From Anaerolineae bacterium (GTDB lineage: Bacteria > Chloroflexota > Anaerolineae > B4-G1), in contig JAUWOI010000357.1 in assembly GCA_030612185.1 (NCBI GenBank), positions 1-5,119 on the forward strand: a DNA stretch of 5,119 nt. Reading direction: 5' to 3'. The notes beneath the pieces were generated by a model, which had not been told where the DNA came from, did not search any database, and saw only the letters and a list, made by a program, of their open reading frames with translations. This document shows positions 1 through 4,695 of this stretch, in pieces. Within the stretch, counting starts at the first letter, position 1; each line of letters opens with the position of its first letter. A program made the translations under genes and the position numbers.

Positions 1-477
1 GTCTCGTAGATCGAGGTGCCCCACAGATGGTCGGCGTCGGTGTACTGCACCTTCACCCCCCCCGGCCCCCCCAGAAGCTTAGGGGAGTACTTCACCACTA
101 CCGCCATAGATCACCACTGCCACGGGCTGGGGAGACTGTCCTTCCAGGATAACCAGATCGTGGCCGGTGAGTCTGAGTTCCGGCCCAAAGTGACCGCCCG
201 CATTGCTGTCCAGGTAGATGTCCGTCAGAGATGACTTGGTGACCACCTCGTACCTGGACGCGGCAGGAGCCAACGTACCGCTGAGCGCCCCAGGAGCGAT
301 GAAGCCCTTGTTCTCCGGCCCCAAGGGGTCTACCTGCGGGGCGCCTTCGCGGTACAGGTAGTAGGTACCCAGGCCCTTGCCCCCCACAAAAGCATCGGTC
401 ACCTCGGTCGGAATCTCCTCCACTGTGGCTTTGTAGTGGGCCAGGTCAATGCGTAGCAAGCGATGGAACCAGGTCAT
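1..477 (-). CDS. Aldehyde:ferredoxin oxidoreductase, N-terminal part, frameshifted and cut by window edge
   Basis: Tungsten/molybdenum-pterin enzymes of this family oxidise aldehydes to carboxylic acids with ferredoxin as acceptor, in the cytoplasm. From the ATG at 477 the protein shows the family's N-terminal pterin-binding domain: LLRIDL at residues 7-12, GGKGLGTYYLY at 32-42, DPLGPEN at 50-56, SGTLAPAASRYEVVTKSSLT at 66-85 and DSNAGGHFGPEL at 90-101; R75 and N92 align with conserved pterin-pocket positions. AGGGG (483-487) lies 5 bases before this ATG. The frame is open up to 597, but the extra 40 residues do not resemble the family, so 477 is preferred. The frame hits TAA at 79-81; the +1 frame then reads VKVQYTDADHLWGTSIYET to the edge, the expected continuation. 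So the gene carries a one-base frameshift here, real or from an assembly error. Family members are about 600 residues, so most lies outside. Substrate cannot be told. Confidence 0.85.
79..105 (-). other. Frameshift site in the aldehyde:ferredoxin oxidoreductase gene
   Basis: In gene orientation the frame reads CTC CCC TAA G. Dropping one C of the four (82-85) gives CTC CCT AAG and opens the frame to the left edge, where HLWG-type family sequence resumes. Any one-base loss between about 82 and 105 would do the same, so the exact site is unresolved. Just downstream are runs of 8 C (56-63) and 7 C (66-72) on the plus strand, prone to sequencing error; however, an error there alone could not bypass the TAA. 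The heptamer cttcacc occurs at both 51-57 and 90-96, 39 bp apart, which may mark a small duplication or insertion. Confidence 0.6.
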
Positions 478-746
478 CTTGTCCCCTGCGGTGCTTCGTG
501 TATACGTTTCTTTTCCCCCTGGTGCGCGTGTCACCGTCTTCGTGGTTGGGGGATCCGCCGACATCTGCGATGATTTATTGTGGGCAGCCCAAAGCAATCT
601 AGACTTTTGGGATAATCCCTTCGATGATGAGGATTGGAATAACGCCGGATAATCTGAGCCACGTTGTCCATGGTGGTCAAGGCTTCTATGGGCAATGTGT
701 CCAGGAGTGAACTCGAAAATTGCCCTTGGTGCCCAATTGCTAATGG
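478..746. other. Gap between vapC and the oxidoreductase gene, no convincing gene
   Basis: These 269 bases should hold the promoter of the oxidoreductase gene, but I see no good -35/-10 pair. The visible structure is a GGGAT-A-ATCCC palindrome at 609-619 and a direct repeat of GGATAATC (610-617 and 647-654). A weak AATTG/CAATT inverted repeat at 718-738 follows vapC but has only 5-bp arms and no good T run for a terminator. Reading frames here are short and show no family resemblance. Confidence 0.5.
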
Positions 747-752
747 CTAATC
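732..752. repeat. Three-unit heptad tract over the vapC stop codon
   Basis: The plus strand reads CCCAATT, GCTAATG, GCTAATC in 7-base phase. It matches the first three units of the tract at 2918-2938 (CCCAATC, CCTAATC, TCTAATC) at 16 of 21 positions. The last unit supplies the final Asp codon and TAG of vapC. It may be a copy of a dispersed low-complexity element. Confidence 0.4.
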
Positions 753-1151
753 AGTGGCCCAATCAGTCACACTGAGGTCTGGTACTCTCGAAAATTCTCT
801 CGTATTATGTGTCACCAAGGTCAAGTTCAGACTCAGAGCATGCGCAGCGATGAGCATATCCAACGGGCCAATCGGCTTACCTTGAGACTCAAGGAGGGCA
901 CGAATCTTGCCATAGACAATCGCTGCCTCATGATCAAAATCTACGACGACTAGTGGAACCAGGAACTGTTCTAAAGCGCGTTGGTTCTGCGATGGGTATT
1001 GACTCTTTCGAACACCAAACTGTAACTCTGCTACCGTTATGGAAGAGACTCCTATCTCACCGGCGGAACAAGCGTTGAATTTCTGCAAAACACTCCGGGG
1101 TTTTTTCTTTATGAGATAAATACAAATGTTAGTATCGAGTAAGAGTCTCAT
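747..1151 (-). CDS. vapC: VapC-family PIN-domain toxin ribonuclease
   Basis: Toxin of a type II toxin-antitoxin pair: a Mg2+-dependent PIN-domain endoribonuclease, whose relatives cleave initiator tRNA or rRNA when freed from antitoxin. The 134-residue length is normal and the protein appears complete. Acidic active-site residues are in place: D6 in LLLDTN, E42 in ITVAEL, D98 in GPLDMLIAAHA, followed by THNTREF (114-120), where the fourth polar position is usual. The ATG (1151-1149) overlaps the TGA of vapB in an ATGA, so the two are translationally coupled in the usual antitoxin-first order. The stop is TAG at 747-749. The RNA target cannot be read from the sequence. Symbol given at family level. 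Confidence 0.93.
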   Translation of the reverse strand: MRLLLDTNICIYLIKKKPRSVLQKFNACSAGEIGVSSITVAELQFGVRKSQYPSQNQRALEQFLVPLVVVDFDHEAAIVYGKIRALLESQGKPIGPLDMLIAAHALSLNLTLVTHNTREFSRVPDLSVTDWATD

Positions 1152-1381
1152 TCAAAAACGCTCTCCCTGACTTGTTGTGCAGGTTGCTCTCGACTTTCCA
1201 TGAAATCATCCGAAAATTCATCCAGGCTATCAAACAGGGATTGCCAGGAGCCTTGGTATGGAATGAGCGTGACGGCATTACCCACTTTCTTTATAAAAAC
1301 CTTGGTTCCGCTGAACCTGAATTCCTTGGGTAATCTTACCGCCTGGCTGCGCCCGTTTTGAAACAGTCTTGCAGTTCTCAT
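1148..1381 (-). CDS. vapB: VapB-type antitoxin (AbrB-like swapped hairpin)
   Basis: Antitoxin partner of the PIN toxin: it binds and blocks the toxin and represses its own operon. The 77-residue protein starts MRTARLFQNGRSQAVRLPKEFRF, the typical swapped-hairpin AbrB/MazE-like DNA-binding domain of VapB (residues 1 to about 45: NGRSQAVRLP, then KVFIKKVGNAVTLIP). The acidic tail (residues 46-77, with SLFDSLDEFSDDFMESRE) is the part that normally wraps the toxin active site. A strong ribosome binding site, AAGGGAGG, stands 6 bases before the ATG, supporting this start. It overlaps vapC by 4 bases. Autoregulation is expected through the palindrome just upstream (1399-1419). Family assignment is firm; function is inferred by family. 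Confidence 0.92.
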   Translation of the reverse strand: MRTARLFQNGRSQAVRLPKEFRFSGTKVFIKKVGNAVTLIPYQGSWQSLFDSLDEFSDDFMESREQPAQQVRESVFE

Positions 1382-1398
1382 TATCGTCCTCCCTTGAA

Positions 1399-1439
1399 GT
1401 ATATATTACTAGTATATACCACTGCGGGAAAATGCGCAA
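1399..1439 (-). promoter_or_regulatory. vapBC promoter with palindromic operator
   Basis: Perfect 7-bp arms GTATATA (1399-1405) and TATATAC (1413-1419) flank a 7-base centre, 18 bases before vapB. A plausible -10, TATACT (1416-1411), lies inside the palindrome, with a weak -35, TTGCGC (1439-1434), 17 bases away. A repressor bound to the palindrome would cover the -10, as expected for VapBC autorepression. The palindrome is seen directly; its operator role is inferred. The tract is also AT-rich, so part of the symmetry could be chance. The region lies between the amidohydrolase stop (1459) and vapB, with no visible terminator, so read-through from upstream is possible. Confidence 0.6.
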
Positions 1440-1458
1440 GCCGTATAGTGCCCTTATT

Positions 1459-2916
1459 CTATGAGTGGGTCTGGAACCACTCCGGCGTGACCGCCCCACG
1501 CCAGCGGGGTCCGTGCTCGGGCCAACCGGCGTTCAACAAGTCGCGCGTTTCGATCCCTGCCCTGCTCACCAGGTCTGCCGTCGTCTCACGTGCCCGGTCT
1601 AGGACCGTGGGCTCGTCCATCGTGAGCACCTGGCGGTTCTCCATGACGACCTGCCCATCAATGATGCTGGTCACCACATCGTGCCCGCGCGCGCTGTAGA
1701 CCAGTTTGCTGACAATCTGGTGATCCAGCATCAGGTGCGGTTGATGGAAGTCCACCAGGATGATGTCGGCGCGCTTGCCCGGCTCCAGGCTGCCCACCTG
1801 GTTCTCCAGCCCCAACACTCGCGCTCCATCCACCGTCGCCATCTCCAAAACGTCCTCGGCTGTCAGCACTTCGGCGTCGAGGTGTTTGACTTTCTGCAAC
1901 ATGGCGGCCATCTTCATCACCTCGAAGAGGTCGTAGGTGTAACTGGCCGCGCCGTCGGTTCCCAGACCCACCGTCACACCCAGCGCCCGCATCTCTGCCA
2001 CCGGTGCGACGCCATAGCCCAGGTGCGCGTTCGCCACCGGGCAATGCGCGACCTTGCAGTCGGTCTCGGCGACAAGTTGTATCTCCCGTGGCGACAGCCA
2101 CACGGCGTGGATGAGGATGGAATCCGTCCCTGTCAGGCCAATCTCGTGCACGTGCTCCAAATCGCGTTTGGCATAGTGCTTCAGCGAGCGCGAGACAATC
2201 TCCGCCCAACCAGCCACGTGGGTTGCCAACTGCAGCCCCTGCTCCCTCGCCATCTCGATGGTTTTGTCCATCAGCCGGTCGCTGATGTCCTCAGTCGAGC
2301 CAGGGCCAAGGGCGACGACGGTGCGCCCCTTCTGGTGCCACCGATCAATGAAGACATTCGCAGCCTCAATCAGTTCGTCCTCACGCCTGATCATCGCCAT
2401 ATCTTCATAAGCAATGTGCTCACCGGCGAAGGACTGATCAAGCAGACCATAGACCACGTGATGTCGCAAGCCTGCGTCCCGAAAGGCCTCGGCTACCCGA
2501 TGAATGTTGTCGAAATCAGTGTGAAGATACCAGTGATCGGAGACGGTTGTCGTGCCGCTTTTGATCATCTCAAGGGCAGCAATCTGCGCGCCAACCTCGG
2601 CGTGCTCTGGCCCAATCTGGGATGCGATGGGGAAATTAAAGCGCCAGTTCCAGGGGTCAAAGTGCATGTCGTAGCCGATGCCCTCGATGAGCGCCTGGTA
2701 AACGTGGGTGTGGCAATTGATCAAGCCCGGCAGCGCGACCATCCCCTGGGCATCTATCACCTTTTTGGCTTGAGAAACCGGGTTTTTTCCGAAAAACCCG
2801 GTTTCTTCGACGCTGACAATCTTCCCCTCATTGACGGCAATACTTCCCCGGCGCAACTCCCGCCGCCGGCCATCCATCGTAATCACAGCCGCATTATCAA
2901 TCCGCAGATCGAGCAT
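1459..2916 (-). CDS. Amidohydrolase-superfamily hydrolase (TrzA/SsnA/MtaD-like), unknown substrate
   Basis: Cytoplasmic metal-dependent hydrolase of the cytosine/guanine/S-adenosylhomocysteine deaminase and chlorohydrolase branch. From the ATG at 2916 it has 485 residues, close to family length. An N-terminal beta-sandwich strand (IDNAAVITMDG) leads to LPGLINCHTH with metal ligands H69 and H71; H233 (ATHVAG), H270 (LIHAVWL), D321 (GTDGAAS) and AHCPVANAHLGYGVAPV complete the barrel; SLEPGKRADIILVD is the C-terminal sandwich. The usual HxxE after the third His is HVAG here: the glutamate is G236. That residue acts in proton transfer in the deaminases, so deaminase activity is doubtful. Residues 38-48 are encoded by a 34-bp palindrome. 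TTG at 2922 is in frame, but AGGG lies 7 bases before the ATG, so 2916 is preferred. It directly follows an ABC-permease remnant with a nucleoside-transporter-like tail; a purine- or nucleoside-like substrate is a guess. Confidence 0.88.
   Translation of the reverse strand: MLDLRIDNAAVITMDGRRRELRRGSIAVNEGKIVSVEETGFFGKNPVSQAKKVIDAQGMVALPGLINCHTHVYQALIEGIGYDMHFDPWNWRFNFPIASQIGPEHAEVGAQIAALEMIKSGTTTVSDHWYLHTDFDNIHRVAEAFRDAGLRHHVVYGLLDQSFAGEHIAYEDMAMIRREDELIEAANVFIDRWHQKGRTVVALGPGSTEDISDRLMDKTIEMAREQGLQLATHVAGWAEIVSRSLKHYAKRDLEHVHEIGLTGTDSILIHAVWLSPREIQLVAETDCKVAHCPVANAHLGYGVAPVAEMRALGVTVGLGTDGAASYTYDLFEVMKMAAMLQKVKHLDAEVLTAEDVLEMATVDGARVLGLENQVGSLEPGKRADIILVDFHQPHLMLDHQIVSKLVYSARGHDVVTSIIDGQVVMENRQVLTMDEPTVLDRARETTADLVSRAGIETRDLLNAGWPEHGPRWRGAVTPEWFQTHS
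2773..2806. repeat. 34-bp near-perfect palindrome inside the amidohydrolase reading frame
   Basis: Perfect 15-bp arms, AGAAACCGGGTTTTT (2773-2787) and AAAAACCCGGTTTCT (2792-2806), with a 4-base TCCG loop. On the minus strand it encodes ETGFFGKNPVS (residues 38-48), between the strand containing EGKIVSV and VIDAQG, a linker that is usually shorter in this family. Such symmetry is not needed to encode protein, so this looks like an inserted dispersed palindromic element. From memory, similar GAAACCGGGTTT palindromes recur in some Chloroflexota and cyanobacterial genomes; that cannot be checked here. Confidence 0.8.
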
Positions 2917-2945
2917 CCCCAATCCCTAATCTCTAATCTCCAACC
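2917..2945. repeat. Heptad tandem tract before the amidohydrolase start
   Basis: Four 7-base units on the plus strand, CCCAATC, CCTAATC, TCTAATC and TCCAACC (2918-2945), fill the whole gap between the permease-remnant stop and the amidohydrolase ATG. Read on the minus strand, the tract supplies the AGGG that serves as ribosome binding site. A related three-unit tract lies at 732-752 over the vapC stop. Confidence 0.6.
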
Positions 2946-3098
2946 CTACGCTTTCTCATACGGTTTAGCAACGTAAGCCGGCGGCTCCGCCCGCCCCATC
3001 GCTCCGGCCAACGCGATGATGGTCAAGATGTACGGCAACATTCTCAGGAATTGCGGGGCGATGGGCACGTTGGCCGCCTGGGCTGCGGCCCGCTGCGC
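2946..3098 (-). pseudogene. C-terminal remnant of an ABC-transporter permease (BMP/nucleoside or sugar type)
   Basis: A minus-strand frame, closed upstream by TGA at 3110-3108 and ending at TAG 2948-2946, reads AAAQAANVPIAPQFLRMLPY, then ILTIIALAGAMGRAEPPAYV, then AKPYEKA. QFLRMLPYILTIIAL followed by a short basic, proline-rich tail is the last membrane helix and C-terminus of RbsC/YufQ-like inner-membrane permeases that work with BMP-type lipoproteins. Family proteins are about 300-370 residues; only about the last 50 remain, with no start codon or ribosome binding site of their own. Upstream it runs directly into the dehydrogenase fragment in another frame. The amidohydrolase starts 29 bases after its stop, suggesting both were in one operon. 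The family call rests on a short stretch. Confidence 0.65.
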
Positions 3099-3463
3099 AC
3101 GGCCCGATCAAGCTGCGGAAGCCGGCGGGCGACAGCCAACATCAGCATAAGAGCGTGTTCTGCAGTGGACTCGGTGGGGCCGTAGGGGGTGAACGTCACC
3201 GGTATCCCTCGCCGGGTAGCAGCCTCGATGTCCACAATGTCAACCCCTGCCCCGTGACGACCGATGACCTCCAGCCGCCTGGCCCGATCCATCTCAGCCG
3301 CCCCCATCGTCAGGCCGGCACACAGAATGAGGCCATGCACGTCCGGCAACAAACTCAGTAACTCCTCGCGCGAGGCGCTATACGGGGCAAACACCTCCAC
3401 TTCTTCGCGGAGACGCTCCAGAGCGATCGCGTGAATCGGTTTGTTTACCAGGACTGTTTTCAT
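3044..3463 (-). pseudogene. D-2-hydroxyacid dehydrogenase, N-terminal fragment
   Basis: The ATG at 3463 has AAGGAG 4 bases upstream. The 139-residue product matches the SerA/hydroxypyruvate-reductase-type NAD-dependent dehydrogenases over its first ~125 residues: MKTVLVNKPIHAIALERLRE, LPDVHGLILC at 39-48, LEVIGRHGAGVDIVDIEAAT at 64-83, GIPVTFTPYGPTESTAEHALMLMLAVARRL at 86-115, then DRAVRSG to residue 125. After that it loses homology (PQPRRPTCPSPRNS), because the DNA becomes permease sequence in another frame. Intact members have about 310-330 residues; the GxGxxG NAD-binding loop and catalytic Arg, Glu and His are all missing, so this fragment cannot be an active enzyme. It follows the GntR gene by 46 bases on the same strand, so it was probably its operon partner. 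Confidence 0.8.
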
Positions 3464-3509
3464 ACGGCTCCTTTGGCTGCATTGGGGCGAAAGTCGCACA
3501 GGCTGTGGG

Positions 3510-4205
3510 TCAGGCACCGTTGGACTGCAAGAAATAATAGATATAGGCCGCCGTTGCATCCACCAGGTGGTGCATGGCCTTTTCACTGCGGTCCGGATCT
3601 CGAGCCCCGATGGCGGCACAGACATCAGCGTGGTGTTGCCAGCCCTGTGGAGTGTGGGGGGCGACCTGAATGAACTCTTCCAGTGTTTCAAACAGGGTGC
3701 CGCCAAGATACTGGAGGATGTTGCTGCTGCTCATCTCGGCGATCAACCGATGGTAAGGGACATCTAACTCCTCGAACCTGGCATCATCGCCGGCATCAAC
3801 AGCATCCTTCATGCCCTTAACCAAGTCACCCAACCGGGCGATCTGATCTCCAGTCGCCCGCTTTGCCGCCAGGTACGCCAGGCCGCCCTCAACAGCACGA
3901 CGGGCGTCCAGAAAATCCTCTACCATATCCCGATCCAGGACAAGCGCCAGATTGAGACAACGCTCGACAATTTGGCTCGGGTTGTGACAAACGAAGGTCC
4001 CCTGGCCCTGGCGAAGGCAAAGCACTCCCATCCCCTGTAGGGTCTGCAACGCCTCCCGCAGAGAGGACATTCCAACATCGAGTTCCCGGGCGAGTTGGCG
4101 CTGAGGCGGCAGGCGGCCACCAGGCTTCCAGATCCCATCGCCAATCATGTGGATTATGCGCTGAACGATGGCCTCTGGAATTGACGGGGTCTGAATGGGT
4201 TCCAC
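3510..4205 (-). CDS. GntR-family transcriptional regulator, FadR subfamily (FCD domain)
   Basis: DNA-binding regulator whose ligand is probably a small organic acid or metabolite of the neighbouring pathway. From the GTG at 4205 it has 231 residues, typical for FadR-type members. The winged helix spans about residues 10-72: AIVQRIIHMIGDGIWKPGGR, LPPQRQLARELDVGMSSLRE, then RQGQGTFV. The all-helical FCD domain follows from about residue 90 (VEDFLDARRAVEGGLAYLAA), with family-type metal-binding residues in ELDVPYHRLIAEMS, in HHADVCAAI and in AMHHLV. Start choice: ATG 4313 is in frame but lies within the -10 of a TTGACA-N17-TAAAAT promoter, so it would not be on that transcript; GTG 4205 has GAGG 6 bases upstream and gives family length. 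Same strand as the dehydrogenase fragment, divergent from ptsH; probably autoregulated and perhaps controlling both sides. Confidence 0.88.
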   Translation of the reverse strand: MEPIQTPSIPEAIVQRIIHMIGDGIWKPGGRLPPQRQLARELDVGMSSLREALQTLQGMGVLCLRQGQGTFVCHNPSQIVERCLNLALVLDRDMVEDFLDARRAVEGGLAYLAAKRATGDQIARLGDLVKGMKDAVDAGDDARFEELDVPYHRLIAEMSSSNILQYLGGTLFETLEEFIQVAPHTPQGWQHHADVCAAIGARDPDRSEKAMHHLVDATAAYIYYFLQSNGA

Positions 4206-4270
4206 AAGTCGCCTCGCCACACCAATGCGCTCAAGACTGGTATTGCAGTAGGGGGTCGGCCAAGCCAACC

Positions 4271-4313
4271 ATGACACCAGGTATGAAGTTCTGGTGTTCA
4301 GAACACGTGTCAT
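4271..4313 (-). promoter_or_regulatory. Nested inverted repeats at the gntR transcription start: operator or leader hairpins
   Basis: Several overlapping inverted repeats are seen: GTGTTC-A-GAACAC (4294-4306), ACACCAG/CTGGTGT (4274-4280 and 4291-4297), GTTCTG/CAGAAC (4288-4293 and 4299-4304) and outer ATGACAC/GTGTCAT (4271-4277 and 4307-4313). The 13-bp GTGTTCAGAACAC sits where transcription from the minus promoter should begin, a good place for an autorepressor. In RNA, the GUUCUG and ACACCAG hairpins would exclude each other. The repeats are observed; the role is inferred. Confidence 0.55.
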
Positions 4314-4340
4314 TTTACACCATTCCTCACAGGTTGTCAA
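4312..4340 (-). promoter_or_regulatory. Sigma-70-type promoter for gntR
   Basis: On the minus strand, a consensus -35 TTGACA (4340-4335) and TAAAAT -10 (4317-4312) are 17 bases apart. Transcription should start near 4305, giving a leader of about 100 bases before the GTG at 4205. The -10 covers ATG 4313. Confidence 0.75.
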
Positions 4341-4354
4341 TCCGCGGGAAAAGA

Positions 4355-4383
4355 TTGACAATAGACCTCCTATGTTGTAAAAT
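4355..4383 (+). promoter_or_regulatory. Sigma-70-type promoter for ptsH-ptsI
   Basis: Plus-strand TTGACA (4355-4360) and TAAAAT (4378-4383) are 17 bases apart, the same boxes and spacing as the divergent gntR promoter. Transcription should start near 4390, about 45 bases before ptsH. The two -35 regions form a 9-bp inverted repeat (TTGTCAATC 4334-4342, GATTGACAA 4353-4361) with a 10-base spacer, so one bound protein could affect both directions. Confidence 0.75.
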
Positions 4384-4434
4384 CGAGTAATGTTAGTATA
4401 GAGATAGGGGGCACTCAATAGTAGGAGCACACCG

Positions 4435-4695
4435 ATGCCAGAAATCGCACTGACCGTGCACAACAAAGTGGGCCTGCACGCCCGGCCCGCCGCACAGTTC
4501 GTCCGGACCGCCAAGCAGTTCAACTGCGACATCAAGGTCACGCGAGAGGCGAACGCCAAGAGCATCCTGAAACTGCTGACGCTGGGAGTCAACCAGGGAG
4601 CGGTGATCACCATCCGCGCCGAGGGAGACGATGCCGAGCAGGCCCTGGCAGCGTTGGAGGCACTGGTCGAAAGTAACTTCGGGGAAGCGGAATGA
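4435..4695 (+). CDS. ptsH: HPr, phosphocarrier protein of the PEP phosphotransferase system
   Basis: Small cytoplasmic carrier that takes phosphate from enzyme I and passes it to EIIA or DhaM-type partners. The 86-residue length is normal. The active-site motif GLHARPA (13-19) has phospho-acceptor H15 and R17. S43 in NAKSILKLLTLGV matches the regulatory serine (Ser46 in Bacillus) phosphorylated by HPr kinase, and the segment before it is about three residues shorter than in Bacillus HPr. AGGAG (4423-4427) stands 7 bases before the ATG. Its TGA overlaps the ATG of the enzyme I gene. It is first in its operon, behind the plus-strand promoter. Possible roles are dihydroxyacetone phosphorylation or regulation; no partner EII is in view. 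Confidence 0.95.
   Translation: MPEIALTVHNKVGLHARPAAQFVRTAKQFNCDIKVTREANAKSILKLLTLGVNQGAVITIRAEGDDAEQALAALEALVESNFGEAE

Noticed and set aside
478..597. N-terminal extension of the oxidoreductase by 40 residues
   Set aside because: The extra residues have no family resemblance, and AGGGG stands at the right distance before ATG 477.
531..671. Minus-strand 46-codon frame starting MDNVAQIIRRYSNPHH, in the same frame as vapC after its stop
   Set aside because: No ribosome binding site, no recognisable family, an Arg-rich tail of chance type and overlap with the oxidoreductase leader. The shared frame with vapC has a one-in-three chance of arising randomly.
718..738. Possible terminator after vapC (AATTG/CAATT arms followed by TTT)
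   Set aside because: The stem is only 5 bp with an 11-base loop and a short T run; not convincing as an intrinsic terminator.
2773..2806. Palindrome read as a transcription terminator
   Set aside because: It lies inside an intact conserved reading frame near its 5' end, and no T run follows the right arm on either strand.
1681..2976. 431-residue open frame on the plus strand opposite the amidohydrolase
   Set aside because: It is the antisense shadow of a clearly conserved gene; the His- and Gln-rich translation shows no domain.
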